A stretch of DNA of 64,000 nucleotides from Micromonospora craniellae (GCF_014764405.1 NZ_CP061725.1:930001-994000), one strand, 5' to 3'. Numbered from the stretch's first letter, positions 50,801 to 59,486 are shown. Made by a program: numbers and translations. The notes: generated from the letters alone by a model not told the origin.

Positions 50801-52423
50801 GCGGAGGACGCCGGCCGGCTGCGGGACGCGTTGGGAGTGGCGCTGCCGGTGGGTGTCGCCGAGGCGTACCTCGAACCGGTCGCCGATCCACTCGGTGACC
50901 TGGTCGCCCGGTACGCCCGTACGCACGCGCCGTTCGCGGCGAGCACCTGCGCGGCCCGGTTGGGGCTGGGCGTCTTCGTGGTGGAGCAGGCGTTGCGTCG
51001 GTTGGGGGCCACCAGCCGGGTGGTCTCCGGCGAGTTCACCCCGGAGTCGGTCGGCGCCCAGTGGTGCGACGCCGAGGTGCTGCGCATGTTGCGTCGCCGT
51101 TCGCTCGCCGCGCTACGCCGCGAGATCGAGCCGGTGCCGCCCCGGGCGCTGGCCACCTTCCTGCCCCGCTGGCAGCAGGTCGGCTCGTCGGCGCGGGGAG
51201 TCGAGGCGGTGGCCGCCGCGGTGGAGCAGTTGCAGGGCGTCTCGGTGCCCGCCTCGGCCCTGGAACGGCTGGTGCTTCCGGCCCGGGTGGCCGACTACTC
51301 CCCCGCCCAGCTCGACGAGCTGTGCGCCAGCGGCGAGGTGCTGTGGACGGGCGCGGGTGCGATCTCCGGTGGCGACGGCTGGGTCGGCCTGGCGTACGCG
51401 GACGCCGCCGCGCTGCTGCTGCCGCCGACGGACGGCACGCTGGCGCGTACGCCCCTGCACGACGCGGTGTTGGACGCGCTCGGTGACGGGCAGGCGATGT
51501 TCTTCCGTCCGCTGGCCGACCGGGTCGGGTCCACCGACGACGCCGCGCTGACAGCGGTGATCTGGGAACTGGTCTGGTCCGGTCATCTCACCAACGACAC
51601 GCTGGCGCCGCTGCGGGCGCTGCTCGGCGGCGGTGGCGCGCACCGGTCCCGACCGAGCGCCGCGCAGGGCCGCTACCGGCGATCGGGGCGGGTGGCCCTG
51701 CCGGCCCGGGGTGGCCCGCCGACGGTGGCGGGGCGCTGGTCCCGGCTGCCGGAGCGGGACACCGACCCGACCCGTCGGGCCGCCGCCCTGGCCGACGTGC
51801 TGCTGGAGCGGCACGGTGTGGTGACCCGGGGCGCGGTCGTCGCCGAGCAGGTGCCGGGCGGGTTCGCGGCGGTGTATCCGGTGCTCGCGGCGATGGAGGA
51901 ACGCGGCGCGGCCCGACGGGGGTACTTCGTCGACGGGCTGGGCGCCGCGCAGTTCGCGGTGCCCGGCGCGGTGGACCGGATCCGGGCCCTGGCGGAGCCG
52001 CTCGACGGCGGGCGGGCGAGCCGGGGTGCCCCGGCGGTGGTGCTGGCCGCGACCGACCCGGCCAACCCGTACGGCGCGGCGCTGCCCTGGCCGGAGAGGG
52101 TGGTCGACTCCGGTGACGCGTCGACACCGGCGCCCACCGGGCACCGCGCCGGGCGCAAGGCCGGCGCCCTGGTCGTGGTGGTCGCCGGTGACCTGGTGCT
52201 CTATGTCGAGCGTGGCGGCCGGACGATCCTCAGCTTCACCGACGACGCCGACGCGTTGACCGCCGCCGGCATGGCGCTGGCCGACGCGGTCCACTCCGGT
52301 GCGCTCGGCCCGATGTCGGTGGAACGCGCCGACGGTGAGGCCGTCCGCTCGTCGCCGCTGCGGGACGCCCTCACCGCCGCCGGATTCCGCACCACCCCGC
52401 GCGGCCTGCGGCTCCGCACCTGA
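47840..52423 (+). CDS. lhr: ATP-dependent helicase Lhr (large helicase-related)
   Basis: Lhr is a 3'-5' SF2 DNA helicase (RNA:DNA unwinding in mycobacteria) involved in repair. The 1527-residue protein has Walker A APTGSGKT (residues 51-58), motif Ia YVSPLKALAVDV, DEVH box (VIVDEVHA, near residue 175), motif III GLSATVRP, motif IV TIVFTNSRRSAERFCARL, motif V ATSSLELGIDMGAVDLV, and motif VI QRVGRAGHQIGAVS. A winged-helix domain and the long C-terminal Lhr-specific region follow. Length matches Mycobacterium Lhr (about 1500). GTG 47840 begins a conserved N-terminus. The stop is one base from the convergent lipoprotein stop. Confidence 0.96.
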   Translation: MADSSGGSTGVLSRFGPATREWFGTAFAAPTAAQTGAWTAVAAGQHALVVAPTGSGKTLAAFLWSLDRLAREPAPADPRRRCRVLYVSPLKALAVDVERNLRAPLAGIRQAATRLMLPPPEITVGMRTGDTPADERRAFARTPPDILITTPESLFLLLTSAARDALRGVETVIVDEVHAVAGTKRGAHLALSLERLDELLPTPAQRIGLSATVRPVDECARFLGGARPVDVVAPVSAKTIEVSVQVPVEDMTRLDEQEQPEDELGGPRSASIWPAVEERVYSLIRAHRSTIVFTNSRRSAERFCARLNELAVEESSEEQAGGSVPPTGRLVRTSAEMMARAGAVAGAPPVIARAHHGSVSREERRHIEESLKAGQLPAVVATSSLELGIDMGAVDLVVQIEAPPSVAAGLQRVGRAGHQIGAVSRGVVLPRHRGDLLSCAVVAERMGDAAIEELHHPRNPLDVLAQQIVAMVALDEWPVADLAAVVRRAAPFAELPDSALHAVLDMLSGRYPSTAFAELRPRLVWDRATDLLTGRPGAQRLAVTSGGTIPDRGLFGVFLAGAERAARVGELDEEMVYESRVGDVFLLGSSSWRIEEITPDRVLVSPAPGQAAKMPFWKGDQPGRPFELGRAIGARVRGLLRQGDEEATAALRATGLDDWAAGNLMAYLREQQAATRALPDDRTVVVERFRDELGDWRLAVHSVLGARVNAPWALAVGRRLAERYGVDAQVLPADDGIVVRLPDTADTPPGADVVAFDPEEIVQLVEESVGTSALFAARFRECAARSLLLPRRDPRRRQPLWQQRQRAAQLLDVAREYADFPVTLEAARECLQDVFDLPALTQVMRDLAGRRVRLVEVETPRPSPFARSLLFGYVGAFLYEGDSPLAERRAAALALDSALLGELLGRVDLRELLDAEVLAETERQLRWLTPQRRPRDAEDVVELLRQIGDLSDDELGVRGVPVEWLTELAAARRVLRVRVAGQDRWVGAEDAGRLRDALGVALPVGVAEAYLEPVADPLGDLVARYARTHAPFAASTCAARLGLGVFVVEQALRRLGATSRVVSGEFTPESVGAQWCDAEVLRMLRRRSLAALRREIEPVPPRALATFLPRWQQVGSSARGVEAVAAAVEQLQGVSVPASALERLVLPARVADYSPAQLDELCASGEVLWTGAGAISGGDGWVGLAYADAAALLLPPTDGTLARTPLHDAVLDALGDGQAMFFRPLADRVGSTDDAALTAVIWELVWSGHLTNDTLAPLRALLGGGGAHRSRPSAAQGRYRRSGRVALPARGGPPTVAGRWSRLPERDTDPTRRAAALADVLLERHGVVTRGAVVAEQVPGGFAAVYPVLAAMEERGAARRGYFVDGLGAAQFAVPGAVDRIRALAEPLDGGRASRGAPAVVLAATDPANPYGAALPWPERVVDSGDASTPAPTGHRAGRKAGALVVVVAGDLVLYVERGGRTILSFTDDADALTAAGMALADAVHSGALGPMSVERADGEAVRSSPLRDALTAAGFRTTPRGLRLRT

Positions 52424-52424
52424 C

Positions 52425-52985
52425 TCAGTCGAGCTCGGTCAGCGCCTTCTCGTAGGCGGGGCGGTCGGCGCGGGGGGTCTTGGCCTCCAGGTAGTTGAGC
52501 ACGACGGTGCCGGAGCGGAACGAGGCACCGGCCCACACCTCGGCCATGTCGGTGGCGCTGACCTCGTCGGGGAAGACGTAGACGGCCACCCCGTCGGTGA
52601 CCACGATCTCCGAGCAGCCCAGGCCGAGCCCGTCCGGCCCGCAGTCGACGGAGCGGTCCTTGGACCTGCCCGCCTTGAGCCCGGCGCTCCGGAACGCGGC
52701 GACGACCTCCCGCGCGCTGGGCTCGCCGGCCTGACGAGGCGGCAGCTCGACCGGGGGCGGGCTGGGCGGACGGCGTTCGGTGCTGCCGGTGACGGTCGGC
52801 TCGGCGGTGGACGGCCCGCTCGACGGGGCGTCCGACGGGGCTGGCGCGGTGGCCGGCGCGCTGGCCGAGGGCGGCGCGCTCGTCGGGTCGGCGGCGGACG
52901 GCTGTTCCTTCTCCCCACCACCGCAGGCGGTGAGGGCGGCGGCGACCGCGACGAGGACGAGGGCTGGCAAGATCCGGTGGCTCAC
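52425..52985 (-). CDS. Putative lipoprotein
   Basis: The 186-residue protein (GTG 52985) has a lipoprotein signal (RILPALVLVAVAAALTACGGG) and then a Ser/Pro/Ala-rich linker of about 60 residues. The C-terminal domain of about 90 residues (SAREVVAAFRSAGLKAGRSKDRSVDCGPDGLGLGCSEIVVTDGVAVYVFPDEVSATDMAEVWAG) contains two Cys that could form a disulfide. Its function is unknown; the AFRSAGL...VYVFPDE pattern occurs in small actinobacterial lipoproteins. It is divergent from the SAM hydrolase with about 100 bp between starts. Confidence 0.75.
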   Translation of the reverse strand: MSHRILPALVLVAVAAALTACGGGEKEQPSAADPTSAPPSASAPATAPAPSDAPSSGPSTAEPTVTGSTERRPPSPPPVELPPRQAGEPSAREVVAAFRSAGLKAGRSKDRSVDCGPDGLGLGCSEIVVTDGVAVYVFPDEVSATDMAEVWAGASFRSGTVVLNYLEAKTPRADRPAYEKALTELD

Positions 52986-53087
52986 TCCGAGGAGTCTGCC
53001 GGGCGGGCGGCCCGCTGTGCAGTGGCCGGTCGGTCAGGCGGCCTGTCACCTATCCGGCACCCGCACCGGACCGTACGATGCGGTGCC

Positions 53088-53933
53088 GTGACCAGCAGCG
53101 TGGACCGCGTCGTCTCGTTCACCACCGACTACGGCCTGACCGACGGATTCGTGGCCGCCTGCCATGGGGTGATCGCACGGCTCGCCCCGACGGTGCGGGT
53201 GATCGACGTGACGCATCTGGTGCCGCCGGGCGACGTCCGGCGGGGCGCGACGGTGCTCGCCCAGACGGTGCCGTACCTGCCTGGCGGCGGGGTGCACCTG
53301 GCGGTGGTCGACCCCGGGGTGGGGACGGCCCGGCGGGGAGTCGCGCTGGCCACGCCCGGGGGCCTGCTGGTGGGGCCGGACAACGGTCTGTTGTGCGACG
53401 CGGCCGACGCGCTGGGCGGGGTGCGTGCCGCCGTGGAGCTGACCGATCCGGCGTGGCTGGCCACGCGGGTCTCCGCCACGTTCCACGGCCGGGACGTGTT
53501 CGCGCCGGTGGCGGCCCGGCTGGCCACGGGCGCGCCGATGGCACAGGCCGGTCCGGCGATCGATCCGGGGACGCTGGTGCGGCTGCCGGATCCGGTGGTC
53601 GAGTCGACGCCGGACGGCTTCGTCGCCGAGGTGCTGACCGTGGACCATTTCGGCAACGTGCAGGTGGCCGCGTCGGCCGACCTGCTCGCTCCGCTGCCGG
53701 GACGGTTGCACCTACGCCCACAGGACACCGAGTCGGTACGGGTCGCGGTGCACGGGCGGACGTTCGGTGACGCGCCCGTCGGTGGGCTGGTGGCGCACGC
53801 CGACTCGGCCGGTCTGGTGGCCCTGTCGGTCAACGGTGGACGCGCGGTGGACCTGCTCGGGGTGGCACCGGGTAGGCTGCTGCGGGTGTGGGCGGCCCCC
53901 GCCGACGAGGTGCCCCGCGCCACACGCCCGTAA
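53088..53933 (+). CDS. SAM hydrolase, DUF62/fluorinase-like family
   Basis: The 281-residue protein (GTG 53088) belongs to the SAM hydroxide adenosyltransferase family, which splits S-adenosylmethionine to adenosine and methionine. Motifs: FTTDYGLTDGFVAACHGVI, VTHLVPPGDVRRGA, VDPGVGTARRGVAL, VGPDNGLL, ATFHGRDVFAPVAARL and DHFGNVQVA. The hydrolase triad is intact as Asp75, Arg82 and His133 (Asp68-Arg75-His127 in the Pyrococcus enzyme), which distinguishes it from halogenases such as SalL. Physiological role uncertain. It is followed after 24 bp by the CPCC gene. Confidence 0.92.
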   Translation: MTSSVDRVVSFTTDYGLTDGFVAACHGVIARLAPTVRVIDVTHLVPPGDVRRGATVLAQTVPYLPGGGVHLAVVDPGVGTARRGVALATPGGLLVGPDNGLLCDAADALGGVRAAVELTDPAWLATRVSATFHGRDVFAPVAARLATGAPMAQAGPAIDPGTLVRLPDPVVESTPDGFVAEVLTVDHFGNVQVAASADLLAPLPGRLHLRPQDTESVRVAVHGRTFGDAPVGGLVAHADSAGLVALSVNGGRAVDLLGVAPGRLLRVWAAPADEVPRATRP

Positions 53934-53957
53934 CGTCTACTGTGGAAAGCTGTTCCG

Positions 53958-54200
53958 GTGAACGATCGCTGGGTTCCCGCCGCCTGCCCCTGCTGCGCGT
54001 ACCGGACCGGCGGCGGCACCTGTCCGGTCTGTTTTTGGACCGACGACGGTCAGGGCGACGCCGACGCGGATGTGGTTCGTGGCGGCCCCAACGGGGACCT
54101 GAGCCTGTCGCACGCCCGGCTGAACTTCGCCGTCTACGGCACCTGTCACCCTCGCTACCAGGACGCGGTCCGGGCACCCCGGCCGGACGAGCTGCCCTGA
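53958..54200 (+). CDS. CPCC family cysteine-rich protein
   Basis: This 80-residue protein (GTG 53958) has the CPCC-domain pattern ACPCCAYRTGGGTCPVCFWTDDGQ, a probable two-CxxC zinc ribbon, and a C-terminal LSHARLNFAVYGTCHP. Function is unknown; the family is small and often near metabolic genes. It starts 24 bp after the SAM hydrolase stop, so it may be co-transcribed, and is followed by a hairpin. Confidence 0.85.
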   Translation: MNDRWVPAACPCCAYRTGGGTCPVCFWTDDGQGDADADVVRGGPNGDLSLSHARLNFAVYGTCHPRYQDAVRAPRPDELP

Positions 54201-54206
54201 GCCCAG

Positions 54207-54238
54207 GCCGGGCCGGCGTAGGAGGACACCGGCCCGGC
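54207..54238 (+). terminator. Hairpin after the CPCC gene
   Basis: GCCGGGCCGG at 54207-54216 pairs perfectly with CCGGCCCGGC at 54229-54238 (12-nt loop), 6 bp past the stop. Possible terminator of the 53.1-54.2 kb transcript. The next 130 bp hold no firm gene. Confidence 0.6.
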
Positions 54239-54371
54239 TCCGCGCGCGGAGTTCAGCAGCGCGGCACCGTGGGGCCCAGACCGCCCAGACGTTCACGGCG
54301 CGGCTGCCGGCGCCGGTCCACAGGTAGGCCACGTCGACCCAGGCGTTGGTGGTCCGGGGGAGGATGGTGGA

Positions 54372-55253
54372 GTGCCCGAAGGTGACACCGTCTGGAACAC
54401 CGCCCGCGTCCTGGACCGCGTCCTGGCCGGTGCCCGACTGACCGGCAGCGACTTCCGGGTGCCCCGACTGGCCACCACCGACCTGACCGACTGGGCGGTA
54501 CGCGAGTGCGCCAGCCGGGGCAAGCACCTGCTGCTCCGCCTGACCGCGCCGGCCCACGTCGGCCCCGCCACCAGCCCCACCCCGACCGGCGGCACCACCC
54601 CGACCGGCGGCACCACCCCGACCGGCGGCACCCGTACCGGCGTCGGCCAGGAACACTGGACGCTGCACTCGCACCTGCGGATGGACGGCGCCTGGCGGAC
54701 GTACGCCCCCGGGGAACGCTGGACGGCCCGGCCGGCGCACCTGATCCGGGTGGTGCTGCGGGCCGCCGCCGCGACGGCCGTCGGCTACCACCTGCACGAC
54801 GTGACCCTGGTGCCCACCGCCGACGAGGACCGACTGGTCGGGCACCTCGGCCCCGACCTGCTCGGCACCGACTGGGATCCGGCCGAGGCGGTACGCCGGC
54901 TCGGCGCGCACCCGGACACCGCGATCGGTGTCGCGCTGCTCGACCAGCGCAACCTGGCCGGAGTCGGCAATTTCTACAAGTGCGAGGTGCTGTTCCTGCG
55001 CGGCGTGCATCCGCGTACCCCGGTCCGCGAGGTGCCCGACCTCGACGGCCTGGTCCGGCTGGCGCAGGAGTTGCTGGCCGCGAACCGGGGGCGGTGGACG
55101 CAGAGCAGCACCGGCTCGCTGCGGCGGGGCCAGACCAGTTACGTGTACGGCCGCCGGGCGCAGCCGTGCCGCCGCTGCGGCACGGCGATCCGCAAGGAGG
55201 AGTTGGGCGAACGGGTCACCTACTGGTGCCCGGTCTGCCAGCCCGCCGCCTGA
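54372..55253 (+). CDS. Fpg/Nei-family DNA glycosylase (endonuclease VIII-like)
   Basis: The 293-residue enzyme excises oxidised bases and nicks the abasic site. MPEGDTVWNTARVLDRVL gives the N-terminal Pro2/Glu3 catalytic pair; Lys51 (ASRGKHLLLRL) is the second catalytic Lys. The H2TH region (LDQRNLAGVGNFYKCEVLFLRG) and a C-terminal zinc finger (CRRCGTAIRKEELGERVTYWCPVCQ) are intact. Length is normal apart from an insert of three TPTGGT hexapeptides at about residues 70-87, in a loop between the N-terminal strands. GTG 54372 follows GGGGGAGG. Confidence 0.93.
   Translation: MPEGDTVWNTARVLDRVLAGARLTGSDFRVPRLATTDLTDWAVRECASRGKHLLLRLTAPAHVGPATSPTPTGGTTPTGGTTPTGGTRTGVGQEHWTLHSHLRMDGAWRTYAPGERWTARPAHLIRVVLRAAAATAVGYHLHDVTLVPTADEDRLVGHLGPDLLGTDWDPAEAVRRLGAHPDTAIGVALLDQRNLAGVGNFYKCEVLFLRGVHPRTPVREVPDLDGLVRLAQELLAANRGRWTQSSTGSLRRGQTSYVYGRRAQPCRRCGTAIRKEELGERVTYWCPVCQPAA
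54579..54632 (+). repeat. 3 x 18-bp in-frame tandem repeat in the glycosylase gene
   Basis: Three exact copies of the 18-mer ACCCCGACCGGCGGCACC lie at 54579-54596, 54597-54614 and 54615-54632. They encode TPTGGT three times, so the length changes by whole hexapeptides. Confidence 0.9.
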
Positions 55254-55263
55254 CTCCCGACGG

Positions 55264-55299
55264 CGTGGAAGTTCCGCCGCTCCGGACGCAAGTTCCACG
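55264..55299 (+). terminator. Hairpin after the glycosylase gene
   Basis: CGTGGAA (55264-55270) pairs with TTCCACG (55293-55299), with further CCG/CGG pairing inside. It begins 10 bp past the stop. There is no T-run. The remaining 200 bp to the next gene show nothing beyond an SD at 55489-55496. Confidence 0.45.
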
Positions 55300-55498
55300 G
55301 TGTCTGCGCAGGTGAAGGGCCGGGCCGGAGTGGCGCAGTCGACACGCCGGGCGGTCGGCAGATAGGGACGATTGGGTACTTCCTAACCGACCCCGGGTCG
55401 TCGCATGCTGCGATTGAGCGCTCACGGATCGTCAAAGTCGCGCGCCGAGCCTGCCACATCGCGGTGGTGGCCGCCGCGCCCCGACCCCGGGGAGAGCC

Positions 55499-58400
55499 AT
55501 GGCCGTGTTCCGCAGATTCCGGTCGACCTGGCGGGATCGCGCCACCCGCAACGGCGAGTCGAGCCCGGGTGCCGTCCCCGAAGCCCGCACCGACCCGGAC
55601 CACGCGGACCCCGGCTCCGTCCCGCCACCGCAGGGCGCATCGGCTTCCCCGGCACCGCCCGCCCCGCCGGCCAGTGCGCGACCCGCCACGGCCCGGAGCG
55701 CACCCCCGGCGGAGGCGTCACCGCACGCGCCCGGCCGGACGGCACCGCACGCGCCGACCCGGAGCGCGCCGGGCGAGCGACCGTCGGCACCGGCCAGCCT
55801 GGACCCGGCGGCGGCGCCCCGGCTGTTCGGCCCGGTGCCGAACCACGCGTACAGCCCGCTGCCGGTGGTGGACTCCGACGGCGCGGTGGTGGGCGGCACC
55901 GGCATCCGCAAGTTCGTCGACCCGCTGCCCGGTCTCGGTCCACTCGGGCGTACGCCGCGCGGCGCGCACCTGCCGGTCGCGGTGCCGGACACCATCAGCT
56001 ATCCCGGCTGCGACTACTACGAGATCGGTCTCGCCGAGTACGACCAACGCCTGCACACCGACCTGCCGGCCACCCGGTTGCGGGGCTACCGGCAACTGAA
56101 CCTCGGCACCGACGTCGACGGGCACAACACGGTGGCCCCGCCCCGGCAGCCGTGGCACCTCGGGCCGGTGGTGCTGGCCCGGCGCGGCCGACCGGTACGG
56201 ATCAAGTTCATCAACCAGCTCCCCGCCGGGCCGGCCGGCGACCTCTTCCTGCCGGTCGACCCGACCGTGCCGGGTGCCGGGACCGGGCCACTCGGCGGAC
56301 CGGCACCGTACCCGCAGAACCGGGCGGTGCTGCACCTCAGTGGCGCGTCGACCGGCTGGAGCAGCGCCGGCAACCCGTGGCAGTGGATCACCCCGGCCGG
56401 GGAGATCACCCCGTACCCGACCGGTGTCGGGCTGGTGCACGTCCCCGACATGCCGCACCCGGGCCAGGGCGCCACCACGCTCTGTTTTCCCAACGAGCAG
56501 AGCGGGCGGCTGCTCTGGTTCCACGACAACACCGCCGGGCTGTCCCGGCTGACCGTCTACTCCGGACAGGTCGCGCTCTGTCTGCTCACCGACGAGGCGC
56601 AGGAGCGGCTGACCGACGACGGGTTGCTGCCGTGCGAGCAGCTCCCGCTGGTCTTCGAGGACAAGACCTTCGTACCGGACGACGCGCAGCTCGCCACCCA
56701 GGACCCGACGTGGGACCGCAGCCGCTGGGGGGCGCGTGGCAGCCTCTGGCACCCGCACGTCTACCAGCCCCGGCAGGACCCGCACCGCCCCGAGGGCGTC
56801 AACCCGACCGGCCGCTGGGACTACGGCCCGTGGTCGCGTACCGCCGTGTCGGCCGGGCCGGAGGTCACCGCCGCCACCGTGCCCAACCCGCACCACGACC
56901 CGGTCACCGACCCGGACGAACCACCGGAGGTGCCGGGCGTGCCGCACCCGAGCGCGGTGCCCGCCGCGTACGGCGACACGGTGCTGGTCAACGGCGCGGC
57001 GTACCCGTACCTGGAGGTGGAGCCGAAGGTCTACCGGTGGCGGATCCTGAACGCCTGCACCGACCGGTGGCTGAACCTCCAGCTCTACCGGGCCGCCTCG
57101 GACGCGCCGATGTGGACACCGGAGGGCCGGCTGGCCGACGCCGACGCGGGCGAGGTGCCGATGGTCGAGGCGGTCCGGGCACCCGACCGGCCGGCGGGTT
57201 GGCCGACGGACGGCCGCCCCGGTGGCGTACCGGACCCGGCCGCCGCCGGACCGGAGCTGATCCGGATCGGCAACGAGTGCGGCCTGCTGCCCGAGCCGGT
57301 GGTGGTCCCGAGCCGCCCGATCGGTTTCCGGTACGACCGGCGCGAGGCGACCGTGCTCAACGTCGAGGGTCACGCCCTGCTGCTGGCCCCCGGCGAACGC
57401 GCCGACGTGCTGGTGGACTTCGCCACCGTCCCGCCCGGCAGCACGCTGATCCTCTACAACGACGCCCCCACCCCGCTGCCCGCGTTCGACCCCCGGCACG
57501 ACCACCACACCGGTGGACCGGACCGCACCGCCGAGGGCGGCACGCCACCGACCCGCCCCGGGTACGGCCCGAACACCCGCACCCTGATGCAGTTCCGGGT
57601 CTCCGGCACCCCCGCGTCCCCGTACGACCTGGACCGGCTGCGCGAGCGGCTGCCCGGCGCGTACGCGGCCAGCCAACGTCCTCCGGTCGTGCCGCAACCC
57701 GCCTACGACGCCTGCTTCGGCACGGCCTCCGCGCCGACCCGGCTGCCGGTGCACGCCGCCGCCCTCACGTTCACCCCGACCGGCGCACCCGCACCGGTGA
57801 CGCTGCCGCTGGCGGTCAAGGCCGTCCGGCAGGTCTTCGAACCCGAGCACGGCCGCGCCACCGGCCGCCTCGGCGTCGGCCACCCGCACGCCGGCCCGCT
57901 CGACGAACCCACCCTGCCGCTCGGCCCCGCCGACCCGGCCACCGAGACCCTGCACGTCAGCGACCCGGCCCTGCCGGTCGGCGCACCCGGCGACGGCACG
58001 CAGCTCTGGCGGGTACGCGGCACCGGCCGGCACACCCATGCGGTCCGCTTCGACGGGGTTGACGTGCAGGTGGTCAACCGGGTCGGCCGCGACGGCCGGA
58101 TCCGGCCACCACACCCCGGCGAACTCGGCTGGAAGCAGATCGTCCGGGTCGACCCGGGCGAGGACGTGCTGATCGCGCTGCGGCCGGAGGCACCGCCGCT
58201 GCCGTTCAAGCTCGGCGACAGCGTCCGGCTGCTCGACCCGACCCGACCGGCCGGCGTACCCACCGGCTCCACCGAGGTCAGCCCGCTCGACGGGCGTCCC
58301 GCCTCGGTGGTCAACCGCCTGGTCAACCTGGGCTGGGAGTACCGCTGGGGCAGTGCCGCAGCGGGTCTGCGCGACCAGGGCATGAGCCGTCCCCTGGTGG

Positions 58401-59284
58401 TCCGCGTCGCGCCCCGCTCCCCCACCGGCCTGAACGCCACCCCGGCCCCCGGCTCGGCCACCGCCCTGCCGGCGATCAACCTGACCTGGACCGGCAACGG
58501 CGGCCTGCCCGCCGCCACCAGTCACCGGTTGCACCGGGCCACCGACTCCGCCTTCACCGGCGGCCTCACCGAGATCACCGTGGCCGGCACCGCCACCCGC
58601 TACACCGACGCCACCATCACCCCCGGCGTCACCTACCACTACCGCCTGCGCGCGGAGAACACGGTCAGCTGCTCCGCCTGGTCGAACAGCGTCCCGGCCG
58701 CCGTGCAGCTCACCGCCCCCACCGGCCTGACCGCCACCGTTCCACCGGCCGCCCCGCTGCGGGCCGCGCTGCGCTGGGCCAACCGCTCCTTCGCCACCGG
58801 CATCGACGTCCAACGGGCCACCAACCCCACCTTCACCAGCGGCCCCGGCACCACCGCCATCGGCGTCGGCGACCACCACCTCGACACCGCGCTCGCCCCC
58901 GACACCACCTACTACTACCGGGTACGCACCACCTACCTGGGCGTCGCCTCGCCCTGGTCCACCGTGGCCACCGTGATCACCCCGCCGGTGCCCGGCGTAC
59001 CCACCTCGGTCAGCGTCGCCACCAGCACCCCCGGCCCGGACACCGCGACCGTCGTGCTCGGCTGGGCGGCGAGCACCCCCACCGGCACGGGAGCCGGCTT
59101 CACCGTGGAACGCGCCCTGGACGCCGCGTTCACCCGCGAACTGGCCACCTTCACCGTCACCGGACGCGGCTTCACCAACACCGGCCTGGCCCGGGGCGTC
59201 ACCTACCACTACCGGATCCGCTCGTTCAACGTGGTCGCCGCGTCGCCGTACACCGGCCCCATCCCGGTCACCACCCCGGAGTGA
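55499..59284 (+). CDS. Multicopper-oxidase-fold protein with degenerate copper sites and three FN3 domains
   Basis: This 1261-residue protein has an Ala/Pro-rich disordered stretch (residues 15-105), cupredoxin domains of a CotA/bilirubin-oxidase-like multicopper oxidase (about 110-965), and three fibronectin-III-like repeats (about 970-1261; DSAFTGGLTEITVAGTATRY, DTTYYYRVRTTYLG, TYHYRIRSFNVVAASPY). Copper-ligand motifs are damaged: HLHG is HLSG (Ser281) and SDGTPHQW-like is SAGNPWQW. WYHDHAMG-like is WFHDNTAG (Asn344). The C-terminal HCHILEH block is replaced by YRWGSAAAGLRDQGM (about 948-962). HTH at 845-847 is the only remnant of the third motif. It is therefore probably not an oxidase. 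No signal peptide is visible, although FN3 domains usually mark secreted proteins. ATG 55499 follows GGGGAGAG. Confidence 0.75.
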   Translation: MAVFRRFRSTWRDRATRNGESSPGAVPEARTDPDHADPGSVPPPQGASASPAPPAPPASARPATARSAPPAEASPHAPGRTAPHAPTRSAPGERPSAPASLDPAAAPRLFGPVPNHAYSPLPVVDSDGAVVGGTGIRKFVDPLPGLGPLGRTPRGAHLPVAVPDTISYPGCDYYEIGLAEYDQRLHTDLPATRLRGYRQLNLGTDVDGHNTVAPPRQPWHLGPVVLARRGRPVRIKFINQLPAGPAGDLFLPVDPTVPGAGTGPLGGPAPYPQNRAVLHLSGASTGWSSAGNPWQWITPAGEITPYPTGVGLVHVPDMPHPGQGATTLCFPNEQSGRLLWFHDNTAGLSRLTVYSGQVALCLLTDEAQERLTDDGLLPCEQLPLVFEDKTFVPDDAQLATQDPTWDRSRWGARGSLWHPHVYQPRQDPHRPEGVNPTGRWDYGPWSRTAVSAGPEVTAATVPNPHHDPVTDPDEPPEVPGVPHPSAVPAAYGDTVLVNGAAYPYLEVEPKVYRWRILNACTDRWLNLQLYRAASDAPMWTPEGRLADADAGEVPMVEAVRAPDRPAGWPTDGRPGGVPDPAAAGPELIRIGNECGLLPEPVVVPSRPIGFRYDRREATVLNVEGHALLLAPGERADVLVDFATVPPGSTLILYNDAPTPLPAFDPRHDHHTGGPDRTAEGGTPPTRPGYGPNTRTLMQFRVSGTPASPYDLDRLRERLPGAYAASQRPPVVPQPAYDACFGTASAPTRLPVHAAALTFTPTGAPAPVTLPLAVKAVRQVFEPEHGRATGRLGVGHPHAGPLDEPTLPLGPADPATETLHVSDPALPVGAPGDGTQLWRVRGTGRHTHAVRFDGVDVQVVNRVGRDGRIRPPHPGELGWKQIVRVDPGEDVLIALRPEAPPLPFKLGDSVRLLDPTRPAGVPTGSTEVSPLDGRPASVVNRLVNLGWEYRWGSAAAGLRDQGMSRPLVVRVAPRSPTGLNATPAPGSATALPAINLTWTGNGGLPAATSHRLHRATDSAFTGGLTEITVAGTATRYTDATITPGVTYHYRLRAENTVSCSAWSNSVPAAVQLTAPTGLTATVPPAAPLRAALRWANRSFATGIDVQRATNPTFTSGPGTTAIGVGDHHLDTALAPDTTYYYRVRTTYLGVASPWSTVATVITPPVPGVPTSVSVATSTPGPDTATVVLGWAASTPTGTGAGFTVERALDAAFTRELATFTVTGRGFTNTGLARGVTYHYRIRSFNVVAASPYTGPIPVTTPE

Positions 59285-59456
59285 CCGGAGGGTCATCTTC
59301 GGCGACGAAAACGGCGCCCGTGGCGATCCGGACATCCCGTGTGGGCGGGGTTGTTCGCTGTCCGCTTCGGCCAGATGCGCCCGACGGCAATACGTTTGAC
59401 ACCCTCTCCTGGTGAAGGAAACCTGGCTCTACCAGGAAGAAATAGCGGCTTTGCCC

Positions 59457-59486
59457 TTGACGGCAGTTGTCGGCGCTGCCGATAGT
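59457..59486 (+). promoter_or_regulatory. Candidate promoter of the polyamine-type ABC operon
   Basis: TTGACG (59457-59462), 18-bp spacer, GATAGT (59481-59486), about 35 bp upstream of the ATP-binding protein ATG. The spacing and -35 match an actinobacterial sigma-70-type promoter. A GGAGG ribosome site (59515-59519) precedes the ATG. Confidence 0.55.

Noticed and set aside
54240..54371. Minus-strand frame reading AWVDVAYLWTGAGSRAVNVW, suggesting a gene fragment of a secreted protein
   Set aside because: It is short, has no start or ribosome site, and shares its frame with unlikely sequence on both sides. No family could be named, so it is left as unexplained spacer DNA.
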